From contig NZ_BCSV01000004.1 of assembly GCF_001571045.1 (NCBI RefSeq), positions 310,001 to 374,000 on the forward strand: a DNA stretch of 64,000 nucleotides, in the 5' to 3' direction. Shown here one piece after another: positions 17,222 through 25,758 of the stretch (positions are counted from its first letter, which is position 1; each line of letters begins with the position of its first letter). The position numbers and the translations under genes are program-made. The notes beneath the pieces were generated by a model. That model saw nothing but the letters and a program-made list of their open reading frames with translations, ran no database searches and was not told the DNA's origin. Origin of the DNA: Curtobacterium ammoniigenes NBRC 101786. Its GTDB lineage: Bacteria > Actinomycetota > Actinomycetes > Actinomycetales > Microbacteriaceae.

Positions 17222-18339
17222 CGGCTTCGGACCGGCCCACCGCACTCGGTGGCTACGAGGACTGGCCGGCGTTCGCGCGGCGACAGTCCAACCTTCCAAT
17301 GCTTCCGGGCGCACTCGCGGCCTGTCTCGGCGTTCCGGCGCCGCCGGAGTCGATCGCGGTGCGCGTCGACTCGACGACGGTCGACGACGGCATCCGCACG
17401 ACTCGCCTGTCGTGGCAGCTCCCCTTCGGCCCGCGTACCCGTGGCAGCCTCGTCGAACCGGATGACGCTGCTGCGGCACCACGGCCGGCCGTGCTCCTGA
17501 TGCACGAGCACGGCGGTGACAAATGGCTCGGCGCGGAGCGCGTCGTCGCACCCGTCGGGGACACCGCTGCCGAGGTGCTCGCGATCCAGCGCGCCCTCTA
17601 CGACGGCCAAGCGGTTGCAACGGTGCTCGCGCGCCGCGGCTTCGCCGTGCTCGCCCACGATGCCTTCTCATGGGGCAGCCGCCGGTTCACTCTCGACCCG
17701 GCACCGCTGCGTGCCGCGGCCGCCCTCGCGGCGCAGGAGGCGCTCTGGCGCGAGCACGGCGTCGAGGCCACGCCCGGCCTCCGTTACAACGTGCTCGCAG
17801 GCGAACATGAGAACGCGATCGCGAAGGCATGCGTTCTGCTCGGCACGACGTACGCGGGTCTCGTCGCGGCTGACGATCTCGCAGCCCTCGCGATCCTCCG
17901 GAGTCTGCCGAACGTCGATGGCGACCGCATCGGAACGCTCGGCTTCTCGGGCGGCGGTGGTCGCGCGATGATCACGGCTGCGCTGGACTCGCGCGTCGCC
18001 GCGGTGGTGGTCGCGTGCATGATGACGACGTTCGACGCGCTGCTGCCGGCCTATCTCGACGCGCACTCCTGGTTGATGCACACGCCGGGACTCGCGGCAG
18101 TGACCGACTGGCCGCTCATCCCGCTGACACGGATCGGAGCACCACACGCGCCGATGCTCGTGCAATACGGACGCACGGATCCGCTGTTCCCGATCAACGG
18201 GATGCGCGACGCCGACGCCCTCCTCGCCGAGAACTCGGCACGCGGCGCCTACCGGGGAACCTGGTGGGCAAGCGGCCACGTCATGTCTGCGCCGATGCAA
18301 GACGAAGCCGCCGAGTTCCTCGCATCGACGATGCGCTGA
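17218..18339 (+). CDS. Alpha/beta hydrolase (dienelactone hydrolase/acetyl-xylan esterase-like)
   Basis: A 373-residue alpha/beta hydrolase. The nucleophile elbow is GFSGGGG near residue 240, an Asp candidate lies in GRTDPLFPI, and the His candidate is in ASGHVMSAPM near the C-terminus. The HEHGGDKWLG segment near 95-110 resembles large dienelactone-hydrolase-like esterases. It starts with GTG overlapping the LacI stop. Its position suggests de-esterification of plant polysaccharide or hydrolysis of a sugar lactone in the neighbouring pathway. The latter would suit the aldarolactone step, but neither substrate is shown by the sequence. No signal peptide is visible, so the protein is probably cytoplasmic. 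Confidence 0.8.
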   Translation: MTASDRPTALGGYEDWPAFARRQSNLPMLPGALAACLGVPAPPESIAVRVDSTTVDDGIRTTRLSWQLPFGPRTRGSLVEPDDAAAAPRPAVLLMHEHGGDKWLGAERVVAPVGDTAAEVLAIQRALYDGQAVATVLARRGFAVLAHDAFSWGSRRFTLDPAPLRAAAALAAQEALWREHGVEATPGLRYNVLAGEHENAIAKACVLLGTTYAGLVAADDLAALAILRSLPNVDGDRIGTLGFSGGGGRAMITAALDSRVAAVVVACMMTTFDALLPAYLDAHSWLMHTPGLAAVTDWPLIPLTRIGAPHAPMLVQYGRTDPLFPINGMRDADALLAENSARGAYRGTWWASGHVMSAPMQDEAAEFLASTMR

Positions 18340-18357
18340 CGCGCGGCGTTCGACCCT

Positions 18358-21030
18358 TCAGCGCGACGCCCAGCGGAGCACCGGCACCGTGACAAGACCG
18401 GACTGGAGCCCCTCGCTCGCCGCGGCGAGATCCTGCATGCGGAACCGAACCCCGTACTCGGCCTCCGCCGCCGCGATCGACGCGAGGAGCGCCTCCTGAA
18501 CGTCTGGGTCGCCGAGCACGGCGGCTGACGCATTGCTCACCGCAATCTGCACGCGGTTCCGTCCGGGTTTGATCGCGGTGGTGATGTCCAGGCGATACGG
18601 GGGCGCCATGACCACCGGGAACGCCTCGTCGTTGCACACCACCCGCGCGATCTCACGAATCGGAGGCTCCACAAGCGCCCGGTAGGACGACCCGCGGATT
18701 CCTGTGGCGCCGTCCGCGGACGGCTCGGACGGGAGAGCGGGACCGAAGTCCAGCACGACTCGACTCGGCAGGTGAGTACTCCACACCGTGTCTGCGTCGA
18801 ACGTGTACGAGTACACCGCCGTCCCTGCGAACGTCGGTCGTGCGGCCGTCCAGTCGTGGGGCAGGGATACCGTCGTCGGCGACTCCCCCGGGAATGTCAC
18901 GGTCCACCCGCTTCCGGCGTTCGTGGCTCCTCCGAGCGCGAGCGCGGTGTCGAGTGGCGCCGGATCCGAGGCGGCTGTCGTCGACGGCAACTCGTCGCCG
19001 AGCACGAGGAACGCCGCCTCGTACGGCGCGAGCTCGAGCGCGAGCGGCAGTGTTCCGTCACCCGCGCGATCGACCGCCCCGGTCCACGCGTCCCACCGCT
19101 GCCAGGATCGGTGCCGCGCCCTGGGGAACAGCCGGACGGATCGCGTCGCAGTCCCGGTGTTCGCGACGAAGTAGAGATCGCCGTCGTCGAGCCGTCGATG
19201 CACGAAGCCGATGTCCGGCGAGCGCGGCTCGATCCGCAGATCGGGCGGGCGCAGTCGGCGCAGCGTCTGCTCGAGGTCATCGAGAGCGACGGGCTCCCCC
19301 ACCGGGTCGGGCATGGCGGGTGCACCCTGCTGCTGCACCCGGAGGACGGTTCCGCCAGCGCGGACGACCGCCTCGAGCCAGCGTCGTGTGCCGTCGGACA
19401 CCCGGCTCACGAAAGGCAGGACGACCGGGCCGGTTTCTGCCACGAGTGCGGGATCGGTGACGGCGATCAACTCGCCGTCGATGCAGTCGAAGTCGAATCC
19501 CGCGTCACGGATCGCTCCGGGAATCTCGTCGCCGATGTGGTCTCGACACGCGCGCCACAGGTCGAGCCGATGCGGCGACGCCGCGGCAAGCGTCCGGTGC
19601 ACGTCCGCTGTCGGAAGCAGCAGTGTGACATCCGCGACGGGCGCCCCGTGTCGCAACACCCAGGAGGCTCTGGCCAGGTATCCGGCGAGTCCGGGCATCG
19701 CCGCCCACCACGCATTGCGGTCGTCGAGCGCGCCCGAGGCGTAAAAGAGGCGTCCGATTCCGGCTGCAGCGGCCGGCGAGGCGGGCCACCCATGTCCGAC
19801 GAGCTGATTGACACCGAGCAGGAAGTGCTCATGTGCTTCGCCGAGCAGGTCGAGCGGGGTCGCGCGGAGCGACGGCGAATGCACCCAGGTCCAGGTCTCC
19901 GAAGAGACGACACGGGACCCGTCCGACGACTCGTCGCGGAGCCCCGCCGCGTGCAGTCGATGCTCCGCGGAGGCTGCCCACCGAGTCTGCGGCAGACCGC
20001 GCCACCCCCACCCCTCGCCTTCGACCCCGTCGGCATACCGATACGAGCTCAGCCTCGTCGGTGGGACACCGTAGTTCTGCACGCGGAACGCGACGCCCCG
20101 CTCCGCCGCCCACTCATGCATCACGCGAAGGAAATGCCGGTCGAACAGGTCGGCGAGCGCCTCGAAGTATGCGGACCGGAATCGGTCCGCCCCCGCCCCG
20201 TCGAACCGGAGCAGCCAGAGGTTGTCGAGGAACTCGTCGGGGCCAGCGTCGCGCTGCGGGGTCCCGCCGCTCACCCGCTCGGACGCCTCCTCGGGAGATC
20301 GCTCGTCGTGCTGGCCTCCGCTCCACCGGATGCGGAAGGCATCGGCGAGCGCCGGTGTGTAGTCCGCGTCATAGACCTCGAGGCTGTCGCAGAACACGGT
20401 CGTCACATGCTCAGCCCCGGCGGCAGCGAGGAGGGGCTCGCCCACGCGCGTGAGATGCTCGCGCACCGCTCGTTCGGAGTAGTGATCGAGCGCGTGCCCT
20501 TCTGCCCCGGCCGCAGCGCGTTTCACCTGCTGGCCGGTGATCGCGGACCATACGAGCAGGACGAGTCGGGGACCGCCCGCCGGGGGCAGATCGAGGGTCC
20601 CGTCGACTGGAGCGATGCGGACGAAGGTCGCAGGCGCCTCCTGCTGCGTGCCCTCGCCGATATACGCTGCGAGCAGCTCGTCGCCGGCCCATCGGGGATT
20701 GGGGACCGCGATTCGGCTCGCACGACCGTCGATCTCGTGCGTCTCCCACCGGAGGCGTCGTGCCGCAGTCGCCGTTTCGACCCACGGACCGCCGAACGGC
20801 CAGCCGCTCCCGAGCGTCAGGTCGAACCGGAGTCCGCGCTCCGCGGCCGAGCGCGCGGCGTGGCCGACCCGCTCGAGGCACCCCTCCGAGAGGAACGGGT
20901 GTGTGACGGTGGCGAGCGGATAGACGAACGCCAGCTCGACTCCTCCGATCCCTGCCTTGACCATCGTGTCCAGCTGACGGTCGATGTCCGACGGCTCGAG
21001 TTCCGGCCCGAACCACCACCAGCGCATCAT
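18358..21030 (-). CDS. Glycoside hydrolase family 106-like alpha-L-rhamnosidase
   Basis: A protein of at least 890 residues with a GH106-type architecture. It has an N-terminal TIM-like catalytic region starting with RPMMRWWWFGP and GIGGVELAFVYPL, a middle region with HEHFLLGVNQLVGHGW, and C-terminal beta-sandwich segments ending in a jelly-roll that includes LPHDW. Such enzymes remove alpha-L-rhamnose from pectin side chains. No signal peptide is seen, so it would act on imported oligosaccharides. The start is unclear: ATGATG at 21030 has no ribosome binding site, yet a strong GAGGAGGA lies at 21098-21091 with no ATG, GTG or TTG at proper spacing downstream. The true protein may begin up to 25 residues earlier. 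Confidence 0.75.
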   Translation of the reverse strand: MMRWWWFGPELEPSDIDRQLDTMVKAGIGGVELAFVYPLATVTHPFLSEGCLERVGHAARSAAERGLRFDLTLGSGWPFGGPWVETATAARRLRWETHEIDGRASRIAVPNPRWAGDELLAAYIGEGTQQEAPATFVRIAPVDGTLDLPPAGGPRLVLLVWSAITGQQVKRAAAGAEGHALDHYSERAVREHLTRVGEPLLAAAGAEHVTTVFCDSLEVYDADYTPALADAFRIRWSGGQHDERSPEEASERVSGGTPQRDAGPDEFLDNLWLLRFDGAGADRFRSAYFEALADLFDRHFLRVMHEWAAERGVAFRVQNYGVPPTRLSSYRYADGVEGEGWGWRGLPQTRWAASAEHRLHAAGLRDESSDGSRVVSSETWTWVHSPSLRATPLDLLGEAHEHFLLGVNQLVGHGWPASPAAAAGIGRLFYASGALDDRNAWWAAMPGLAGYLARASWVLRHGAPVADVTLLLPTADVHRTLAAASPHRLDLWRACRDHIGDEIPGAIRDAGFDFDCIDGELIAVTDPALVAETGPVVLPFVSRVSDGTRRWLEAVVRAGGTVLRVQQQGAPAMPDPVGEPVALDDLEQTLRRLRPPDLRIEPRSPDIGFVHRRLDDGDLYFVANTGTATRSVRLFPRARHRSWQRWDAWTGAVDRAGDGTLPLALELAPYEAAFLVLGDELPSTTAASDPAPLDTALALGGATNAGSGWTVTFPGESPTTVSLPHDWTAARPTFAGTAVYSYTFDADTVWSTHLPSRVVLDFGPALPSEPSADGATGIRGSSYRALVEPPIREIARVVCNDEAFPVVMAPPYRLDITTAIKPGRNRVQIAVSNASAAVLGDPDVQEALLASIAAAEAEYGVRFRMQDLAAASEGLQSGLVTVPVLRWASR

Positions 21031-21115
21031 CGGTCGGGCGTCGGTCGGCGGGGTCTGGATGCCCTGTAGCAGGTCGCGGGCGCGGATAGGTCCTCCTCGG
21101 GGAATCAAGCGACAC

Positions 21116-21149
21116 GGGGTGGGCGCAGCAGAATCGCCGCGCCCACCCC
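21116..21149 (-). terminator. Stem-loop between the sugar-binding protein and GH106 genes
   Basis: A perfect 11-base inverted repeat, GGGGTGGGCGC (21116-21126) and GCGCCCACCCC (21139-21149), has a 12-base loop and sits 18 bases after the stop of the solute-binding protein gene. There is no clear U-tract, so it may act as a mRNA-stabilising or partially terminating hairpin. Such a hairpin would raise binding-protein transcript levels over the downstream rhamnosidase. Confidence 0.55.
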
Positions 21150-21167
21150 GCTCGACCGGTGGTGATA

Positions 21168-22514
21168 TCAGGATGCCGAGGCGAGCAGCCCCTCGATCTC
21201 CAACTTGAACCCTGCGGCAGCGGCGGCCGGCGTTGCACGCGCGAAGATGACATCTTCGGTGTGGCGCTGCGCCACGGCGGCGCCGGTACTCGTGCCCTTG
21301 GGCGGCACCGGCGGCACCCACTTGATCTCGCTCTTGATGTCCTGCAGGTACTGAACACCGAGCTGGTCGGTCTTCGAAAGCAGCGGCTTGACGACCTTCA
21401 GCACCTCCGGATTCACCGGCACGCCGCGCTCGGCGAGCTGCTGCTTCGCCGCTTCCGTGCTGTTGAGGAAGTAGTTGATGACCGCCCCCGCCTGCGCCGG
21501 GTACTTCGATTGCGCGCCGATGGACCAGTACATCGACGGCTTGTAGAAGATGCCGTTCTTGCTCGCGCTGCCGGCGACACTCGGCGGCCGCACGATGATC
21601 ACGTCGTCGCCGCTCGCCTGCTGGAACGCGGTCACCTGGTTGCTCCAGGCCCATCCCATCGCTGCTTTCCCGGTGCCGAACAGGGTCTGCTGCACGGACG
21701 CGGCGATGTCGTTCGAGAACTGGTCCGGGCTCGGGCTACCGCCGGACGCGAACAGCTTCTTGACCATCGCGAACCAGCTCGTCACGTTGTCGAGCGTGAA
21801 CCCGATCTTGCCCTTGTCGGTGTAGAGCTGCTGTCCGTGCTGGTGCAGCCACACCTGCAGGTCTCCGTCACCGCCCTGCCAGTTGGTGCCGGTGAACGCA
21901 CCTCCGGAGGCTTGCTTGAGCTTCGCCGCCGTCGAGATGTAGTCGTTCCAGGTCCAGGTCTTGTCGTCCGGCAGCGGGACGCCCGCCTTCTGGAACAGTG
22001 TCTTGTTGACGAGCAGTCCGTAGGCGTTGATTCCCGTCGGGATGCCGTAGAGCTTCCCGTTCAGCGTGCCGTCGGCGAGCGAGGATTTCAGCGGCGTCAG
22101 GTCGATGCTGCCGATGTTCGACATGTCCATCAGCGAGCCGCGTCCGCCGTACTCGGCGATGTACGCCTGATCCATCTGGATCACGTCGGGTTCGGTCTGC
22201 CCGGCGACCTGCGTCGAGAGCTTCGTCCAATACGTCGCCCATTCGCCGGGCGCCGCATTGATCTTGACCGCGGAGTGGGCCTGCTGGAAGTTCTGCAGGA
22301 GCGTGTTCGTGTACGCCGTGCGAACCGGGTTCGTCCACCACTCGAAGTTGAGCGTGGCGGCCTTGAACGCATCCGCGGAGGGAATGGCGGACGCGGTACT
22401 TCCGCCGGCCGAGACCGGTGCCCCCGTACCGCTGCAGCCGGCCAGCAGGAACGTGGTCCCGAGTCCGGACAGCGCGAGAAGCCCGAATTGGCGCCGAGAG
22501 AGTTGCTGTGACAT
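21168..22514 (-). CDS. Sugar ABC transporter extracellular solute-binding lipoprotein
   Basis: A 448-residue family 1 extracellular binding protein. The signal peptide carries a twin-arginine-like SRRQF at residues 6-10 and a lipobox LLAGC with Cys about residue 27, so export by Tat with lipid anchoring is plausible. The mature domain has classical segments such as FEWWTNP, IQMDQAYIAEYGG and GKLYGIPTGIN. The ATG is preceded by AAGGAGG. It is divergent from two permease genes that start at 22837 and 23750. Transport is probably of an oligosaccharide derived from rhamnose- or uronate-containing glycan, judged only from the neighbours. Confidence 0.92.
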   Translation of the reverse strand: MSQQLSRRQFGLLALSGLGTTFLLAGCSGTGAPVSAGGSTASAIPSADAFKAATLNFEWWTNPVRTAYTNTLLQNFQQAHSAVKINAAPGEWATYWTKLSTQVAGQTEPDVIQMDQAYIAEYGGRGSLMDMSNIGSIDLTPLKSSLADGTLNGKLYGIPTGINAYGLLVNKTLFQKAGVPLPDDKTWTWNDYISTAAKLKQASGGAFTGTNWQGGDGDLQVWLHQHGQQLYTDKGKIGFTLDNVTSWFAMVKKLFASGGSPSPDQFSNDIAASVQQTLFGTGKAAMGWAWSNQVTAFQQASGDDVIIVRPPSVAGSASKNGIFYKPSMYWSIGAQSKYPAQAGAVINYFLNSTEAAKQQLAERGVPVNPEVLKVVKPLLSKTDQLGVQYLQDIKSEIKWVPPVPPKGTSTGAAVAQRHTEDVIFARATPAAAAAGFKLEIEGLLASAS

Positions 22515-22544
22515 ATGGCCTCCTTGCCACGTCAGGTGCAGCGA

Positions 22545-22556
22545 GCAAACGCTTTC
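22545..22556. promoter_or_regulatory. LacI-type operator upstream of the sugar-binding protein gene
   Basis: GCAAACGCTTTC differs at one position from GAAA-N-CGC-TTTC. It lies about 31 bases upstream of the binding-protein start, where it would overlap the leftward promoter. Confidence 0.5.
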
Positions 22557-22665
22557 CCGGGACCATAGCACGACTGCCCAGCGGTCGTGCAAGCCCTTTC
22601 CCGAATCGAGATTCACAGAACTTCCCGTCCCCCATTCAGGGGATAGGCGACTGGACAAGCGTCCT

Positions 22666-22679
22666 GGCAAGCGCTTACC
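22666..22679. promoter_or_regulatory. LacI-type operator (central) in the transporter promoter region
   Basis: GGCAAGCGCTTACC is a near-perfect 14-base palindrome centred on AGCGCT, with one mismatched base pair. It closely resembles the site at 40857-40870 (GGAAAGCGCTTACC). Confidence 0.6.
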
Positions 22680-22745
22680 AAATTGGTATCGTCGAACGGT
22701 TGACCTCCCTCTCCCGGGATGCAAGACTCTGTCGAACCCCCGTCG

Positions 22746-22757
22746 GGAAGCGTTTTC
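22746..22757. promoter_or_regulatory. LacI-type operator near the permease-side transcription start
   Basis: GGAAGCGTTTTC matches the reverse complement of the motif (GAAAGCG-N-TTTC) with one mismatch. It sits about 18 bases downstream of the proposed -10 element, a place suited to blocking transcription. Confidence 0.5.
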
Positions 22758-22836
22758 TGAAACGTGTCTCGCACAGCGGGAAACCCGGCTCTCAGGGCCG
22801 CACCCAGTACTCAACGTCGACTACAAAGGGGCCGAA

Positions 22837-23760
22837 GTGAGCGTCTTCGAAGAGCTGCGCTCCGTTCGATCAGCACGATCGAGCGGGAAGCGCGACAACA
22901 AGGCAGCGTTCATCTTCCTGCTGCCGTGGCTGATCGGCTTCATCTGCATCACGCTCGGGCCGATGATCGCGTCGCTCTGGATCTCGTTCACGAACTACAA
23001 CCTGATCCAGAAGCCGCAGTCGGTCGGGTTCGCGAACTACATCCGCATGTTCCAGGACCCGCGGCTGATCAACTCCCTCCGGGTCACGTTCGAGTACGTG
23101 TTCGTCTCCGTGCCGATCCAGCTCGCGTTGGCGCTCGCACTCGCACTGCTGCTCGACCGCGGCATGCGCGCACTTCCGCTCTACCGCTCGATCTTCTACC
23201 TGCCGTCGCTCCTCGGCAGCTCGGTGGCGGTGGCGATCCTCTGGCGGCAGATCTTCGGCCAGGGCGGCCTCGTCAATCAGGTGCTCGGCGGGATCGGGCT
23301 GCACAACCTGCCGGGCTGGATCTCCGACCCGCGATTCGCGCTCGGCACGATCATCCTGCTCAACATCTGGACCTTCGGCGCGCCGATGATCATCTTCCTG
23401 GCCGGACTCCGGCAGATCCCCGACATGTATTACGAGGCGGCCTCCATCGACGGCGCCGGTCGGTGGACCCGCTTCGCCAAGGTCACCCTGCCGATGCTGA
23501 GCCCGATCATCTTCTTCAACATCATCCTGCAGCTGATCGGCGCGTTCCAGTCGTTCACGCAGGCGTTCGTCGTGTCGGGCGGAACGGGAGGCCCGTCGGA
23601 CTCGACGATGTTCTACTCGCTCTACCTCTACCAACAGGGGTTCGCGAACTTCAACATGGGCTACGCCTCGGCGATGGCCTGGCTGCTGTTCATCATCATC
23701 GCGATCATCACCGCCGTGACGTTCGTGTCCTCGAAGTACTGGGTGTTCTATGACAACTGA
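22837..23760 (+). CDS. Carbohydrate ABC transporter permease (MalF/UgpA type)
   Basis: A 307-residue inner-membrane protein with six hydrophobic segments and the EAA motif YYEAASIDGAGRWTRFAKVTLPML near residues 205-228, the docking site for the ATPase. The N-terminus is short and hydrophilic. GTG at 22837 is taken as the start because AAGGGG lies upstream and the preceding open frame reads through the regulatory region. It overlaps the second permease by 11 bases and pairs with the binding protein encoded divergently. No ATPase gene is nearby, so a shared MsiK-type ATPase elsewhere in the genome probably energises it. Confidence 0.92.
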   Translation: MSVFEELRSVRSARSSGKRDNKAAFIFLLPWLIGFICITLGPMIASLWISFTNYNLIQKPQSVGFANYIRMFQDPRLINSLRVTFEYVFVSVPIQLALALALALLLDRGMRALPLYRSIFYLPSLLGSSVAVAILWRQIFGQGGLVNQVLGGIGLHNLPGWISDPRFALGTIILLNIWTFGAPMIIFLAGLRQIPDMYYEAASIDGAGRWTRFAKVTLPMLSPIIFFNIILQLIGAFQSFTQAFVVSGGTGGPSDSTMFYSLYLYQQGFANFNMGYASAMAWLLFIIIAIITAVTFVSSKYWVFYDN

Positions 23761-24652
23761 GCCTGCAACCCGAGCCCTCGTCGTCCCGAAGGGACGATCG
23801 ATCCCCCGCACTCGCGGTCGCGCGCAGCACTCCGCCTGGCGCGTCGTGAAGCACATCATCATGATCGCCGCGGCGATCCTGATGATCTACCCGCTCCTCT
23901 GGATGGTCGTCAGCTCGTTGCGTCCAAACAACGAGATCTTCACGAACCCCAGCATCATCCCCGACACGTTCGACTGGCATAACTACACCGCCGGATGGAC
24001 GGCGCTCTCGTCACCGTTCTCGGTGTACCTCGGCAACTCGGTGATCATCGTGCTCGGCGCGGTGCTCGGGAATCTGTTCGCCTGCTCGCTCGCGGCATAC
24101 GCGTTCGCCCGCCTCGACTTCCGGTTCAAGCGGATCGCGTTCACGATCATGCTGCTGACGATCATGCTGCCGTTCCAGGTCACGCTGGTGCCGCAGTACA
24201 TCATGTTCTCGTACGTCCACATGCTGAACACGTTCTGGCCGCTGATCCTGCCGAAGGTCCTGGGGACCGACTCGTTCTTCATCTTCCTGATGGTGCAGTT
24301 CATCCGGGCGATCCCGCGCGAGCTCGATGAGGCAGCCCGGATCGACGGGTGTGGACACGCCCGCATCTTCCTCCGCATCATCCTGCCGCTGATGACGCCG
24401 GCGCTCGCGACGACGACGATCTTCACGTTCATCTGGATGTGGAACGAGTTCTTCGGGCCGATCGTCTACCTCACGCAGCCGCACACGTGGACTGTGCAGG
24501 TCGCCCTCGGTCAGTTCATCGACAACCAGACCGGCGGCAACTGGGGCGAGTTGTTCGCGATGTCCGTCGTCTCCCTGGTTCCGGTCTTCATCGCGTTCCT
24601 GCTCGGCCAGCGATTCCTCATCCGGGGTATCGCGACCACCGGAATCAAGTAA
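23750..24652 (+). CDS. Carbohydrate ABC transporter permease (MalG/UgpE type)
   Basis: A 300-residue inner-membrane protein with six predicted helices and the EAA loop (ELDEAARIDGCGHARIF) near residues 193-209. Its start lies inside the last codons of the first permease gene. The C-terminus ends in the typical LLGQRFLIRGIATTGIK text. It forms a heterodimeric channel with the product at 22837-23760 and works with the lipoprotein at 21168-22514. A Gfo/Idh-like gene follows after 11 bases in the same direction and is probably in the same transcript. Confidence 0.93.
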   Translation: MTTEPATRALVVPKGRSIPRTRGRAQHSAWRVVKHIIMIAAAILMIYPLLWMVVSSLRPNNEIFTNPSIIPDTFDWHNYTAGWTALSSPFSVYLGNSVIIVLGAVLGNLFACSLAAYAFARLDFRFKRIAFTIMLLTIMLPFQVTLVPQYIMFSYVHMLNTFWPLILPKVLGTDSFFIFLMVQFIRAIPRELDEAARIDGCGHARIFLRIILPLMTPALATTTIFTFIWMWNEFFGPIVYLTQPHTWTVQVALGQFIDNQTGGNWGELFAMSVVSLVPVFIAFLLGQRFLIRGIATTGIK

Positions 24653-24663
24653 TCATCGATCGC

Positions 24664-25758
24664 GTGCCCACACCGAACACGCGCTCATCGCCGACACGGA
24701 TCGCCTTCGTCGGCACGGGGTATCGCGCGCGCCTTCTGTGCGCGGTCGCCATGGCACTCCCGGATCGGTTCGATGTCACGGGCATGCTGTCGCGCCGTGG
24801 GGCCGACGCTGATGCCCTTCCCCCAAGGCTCGATGACGTGCGCGAGCTGCTGGCCACGCGACCCGACCTCGTGATCGTCACCGCGCCTCCGGAGGCGAGG
24901 GAGCAGCTCGTCGACCGGATCGTTGCGACCGGAACGCATGTCCTCCTGGAGACGCCGCCGGCGACCGAGCGCGCGGGACTGGAGCGGATCGCGAAACGGG
25001 CTGCGAGCCTCCCGCTCGTCCACGTCGCGGAACAGTACCCGCGTCACCCGATGACCGCGGCCCGGATCGCAGCGATCCGCGCGGGTGCCATCGGGGTCGT
25101 CAGCTCCGCAGAAGTGTCGCAGGCGCAGACCTATCACGCCGTGGCGGTCCTCCGCGCCGTGCTCGATGCCGGGCGCGGCCCGGTGACCGTGCGCGCCGTG
25201 CAGCACACCGCACCGCTTGTCGGGCCGTACAGCCGGACCGGATGGACTGGCGAGACCACACCGATGCCGTCGGCCACGACACTCGCGACGATCGACTTCG
25301 GTGCGAGCCTCGGTCGCTACGACTTCACTGACGGGCAGACCCGGAACCCGCTCCGCTCGTTCCGATTCCTCGCGCGCGGCAGCACCGGAGAGCTCGTGGA
25401 CGACCGCATCGTCGCGCTCACAGAACGAGACACGGTGGTCGATTCGATGATCCTCCGGAGGGACCTCGGCGGCCACGGCGACTTCGAGCGGCGCGAGCTC
25501 GTGCAGATCACGCTGGATGGCACCGTCCTGTGGCAGAACGCCTTCTTCGGCGCGGGCCTGTCCGACGAGGAGCTTGCAATCACGGACATGCTCGCCGCCG
25601 CGGTCGCGTGGGCGCGCGACGACGGCCCAGGACCGTACCCGCTGGACGAGGCGATTCACGACGCCGCGCTCGGACTCGCGATCGACGAAGCTGCGAGCAC
25701 GGGGCGCGCCGTGCGCGTCGAACCCGTAGTGTTCAATCGTGACCACGCGCCCTCGTGA
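24664..25758 (+). CDS. Gfo/Idh/MocA-like protein with an altered catalytic motif
   Basis: A 364-residue protein with an N-terminal Rossmann fold (FVGTGYRARL near residues 15-24). At the position of the conserved EKP motif it reads ETP (Thr97 in LLETPPA), so the lysine required for hydride-transfer chemistry in characterised family members is missing. The substrate domain includes AEQYPRHP and a run of strands typical of the family. The start GTG follows the permease stop by 11 bases. It may be a non-catalytic or differently acting relative linked to the imported sugar. The stop overlaps the downstream phospholipase-D-like gene by 20 bases. Confidence 0.8.
   Translation: MPTPNTRSSPTRIAFVGTGYRARLLCAVAMALPDRFDVTGMLSRRGADADALPPRLDDVRELLATRPDLVIVTAPPEAREQLVDRIVATGTHVLLETPPATERAGLERIAKRAASLPLVHVAEQYPRHPMTAARIAAIRAGAIGVVSSAEVSQAQTYHAVAVLRAVLDAGRGPVTVRAVQHTAPLVGPYSRTGWTGETTPMPSATTLATIDFGASLGRYDFTDGQTRNPLRSFRFLARGSTGELVDDRIVALTERDTVVDSMILRRDLGGHGDFERRELVQITLDGTVLWQNAFFGAGLSDEELAITDMLAAAVAWARDDGPGPYPLDEAIHDAALGLAIDEAASTGRAVRVEPVVFNRDHAPS

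Larger units (their letters stand above)
22515..22836. promoter_or_regulatory. Divergent promoter region with several LacI-type operators
   Basis: This 322-base gene-free stretch separates the binding-protein gene from its permeases. It holds three operator-like elements, at 22545-22556, 22666-22679 and 22746-22757. A possible rightward promoter has TTGACC at 22700-22705 and a weak AAGACT at 22723-22728 (17-base spacer), just ahead of the third operator. This layout would allow repression of both transporter halves by one or more LacI proteins. I see no open reading frame of convincing composition in it. Confidence 0.6.

Noticed and set aside
18772..21069. A 765-codon open frame on the plus strand opposite the GH106 gene
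   Set aside because: Its translation is Arg/Glu-rich without a domain or good ribosome binding site, whereas the opposite strand matches GH106.
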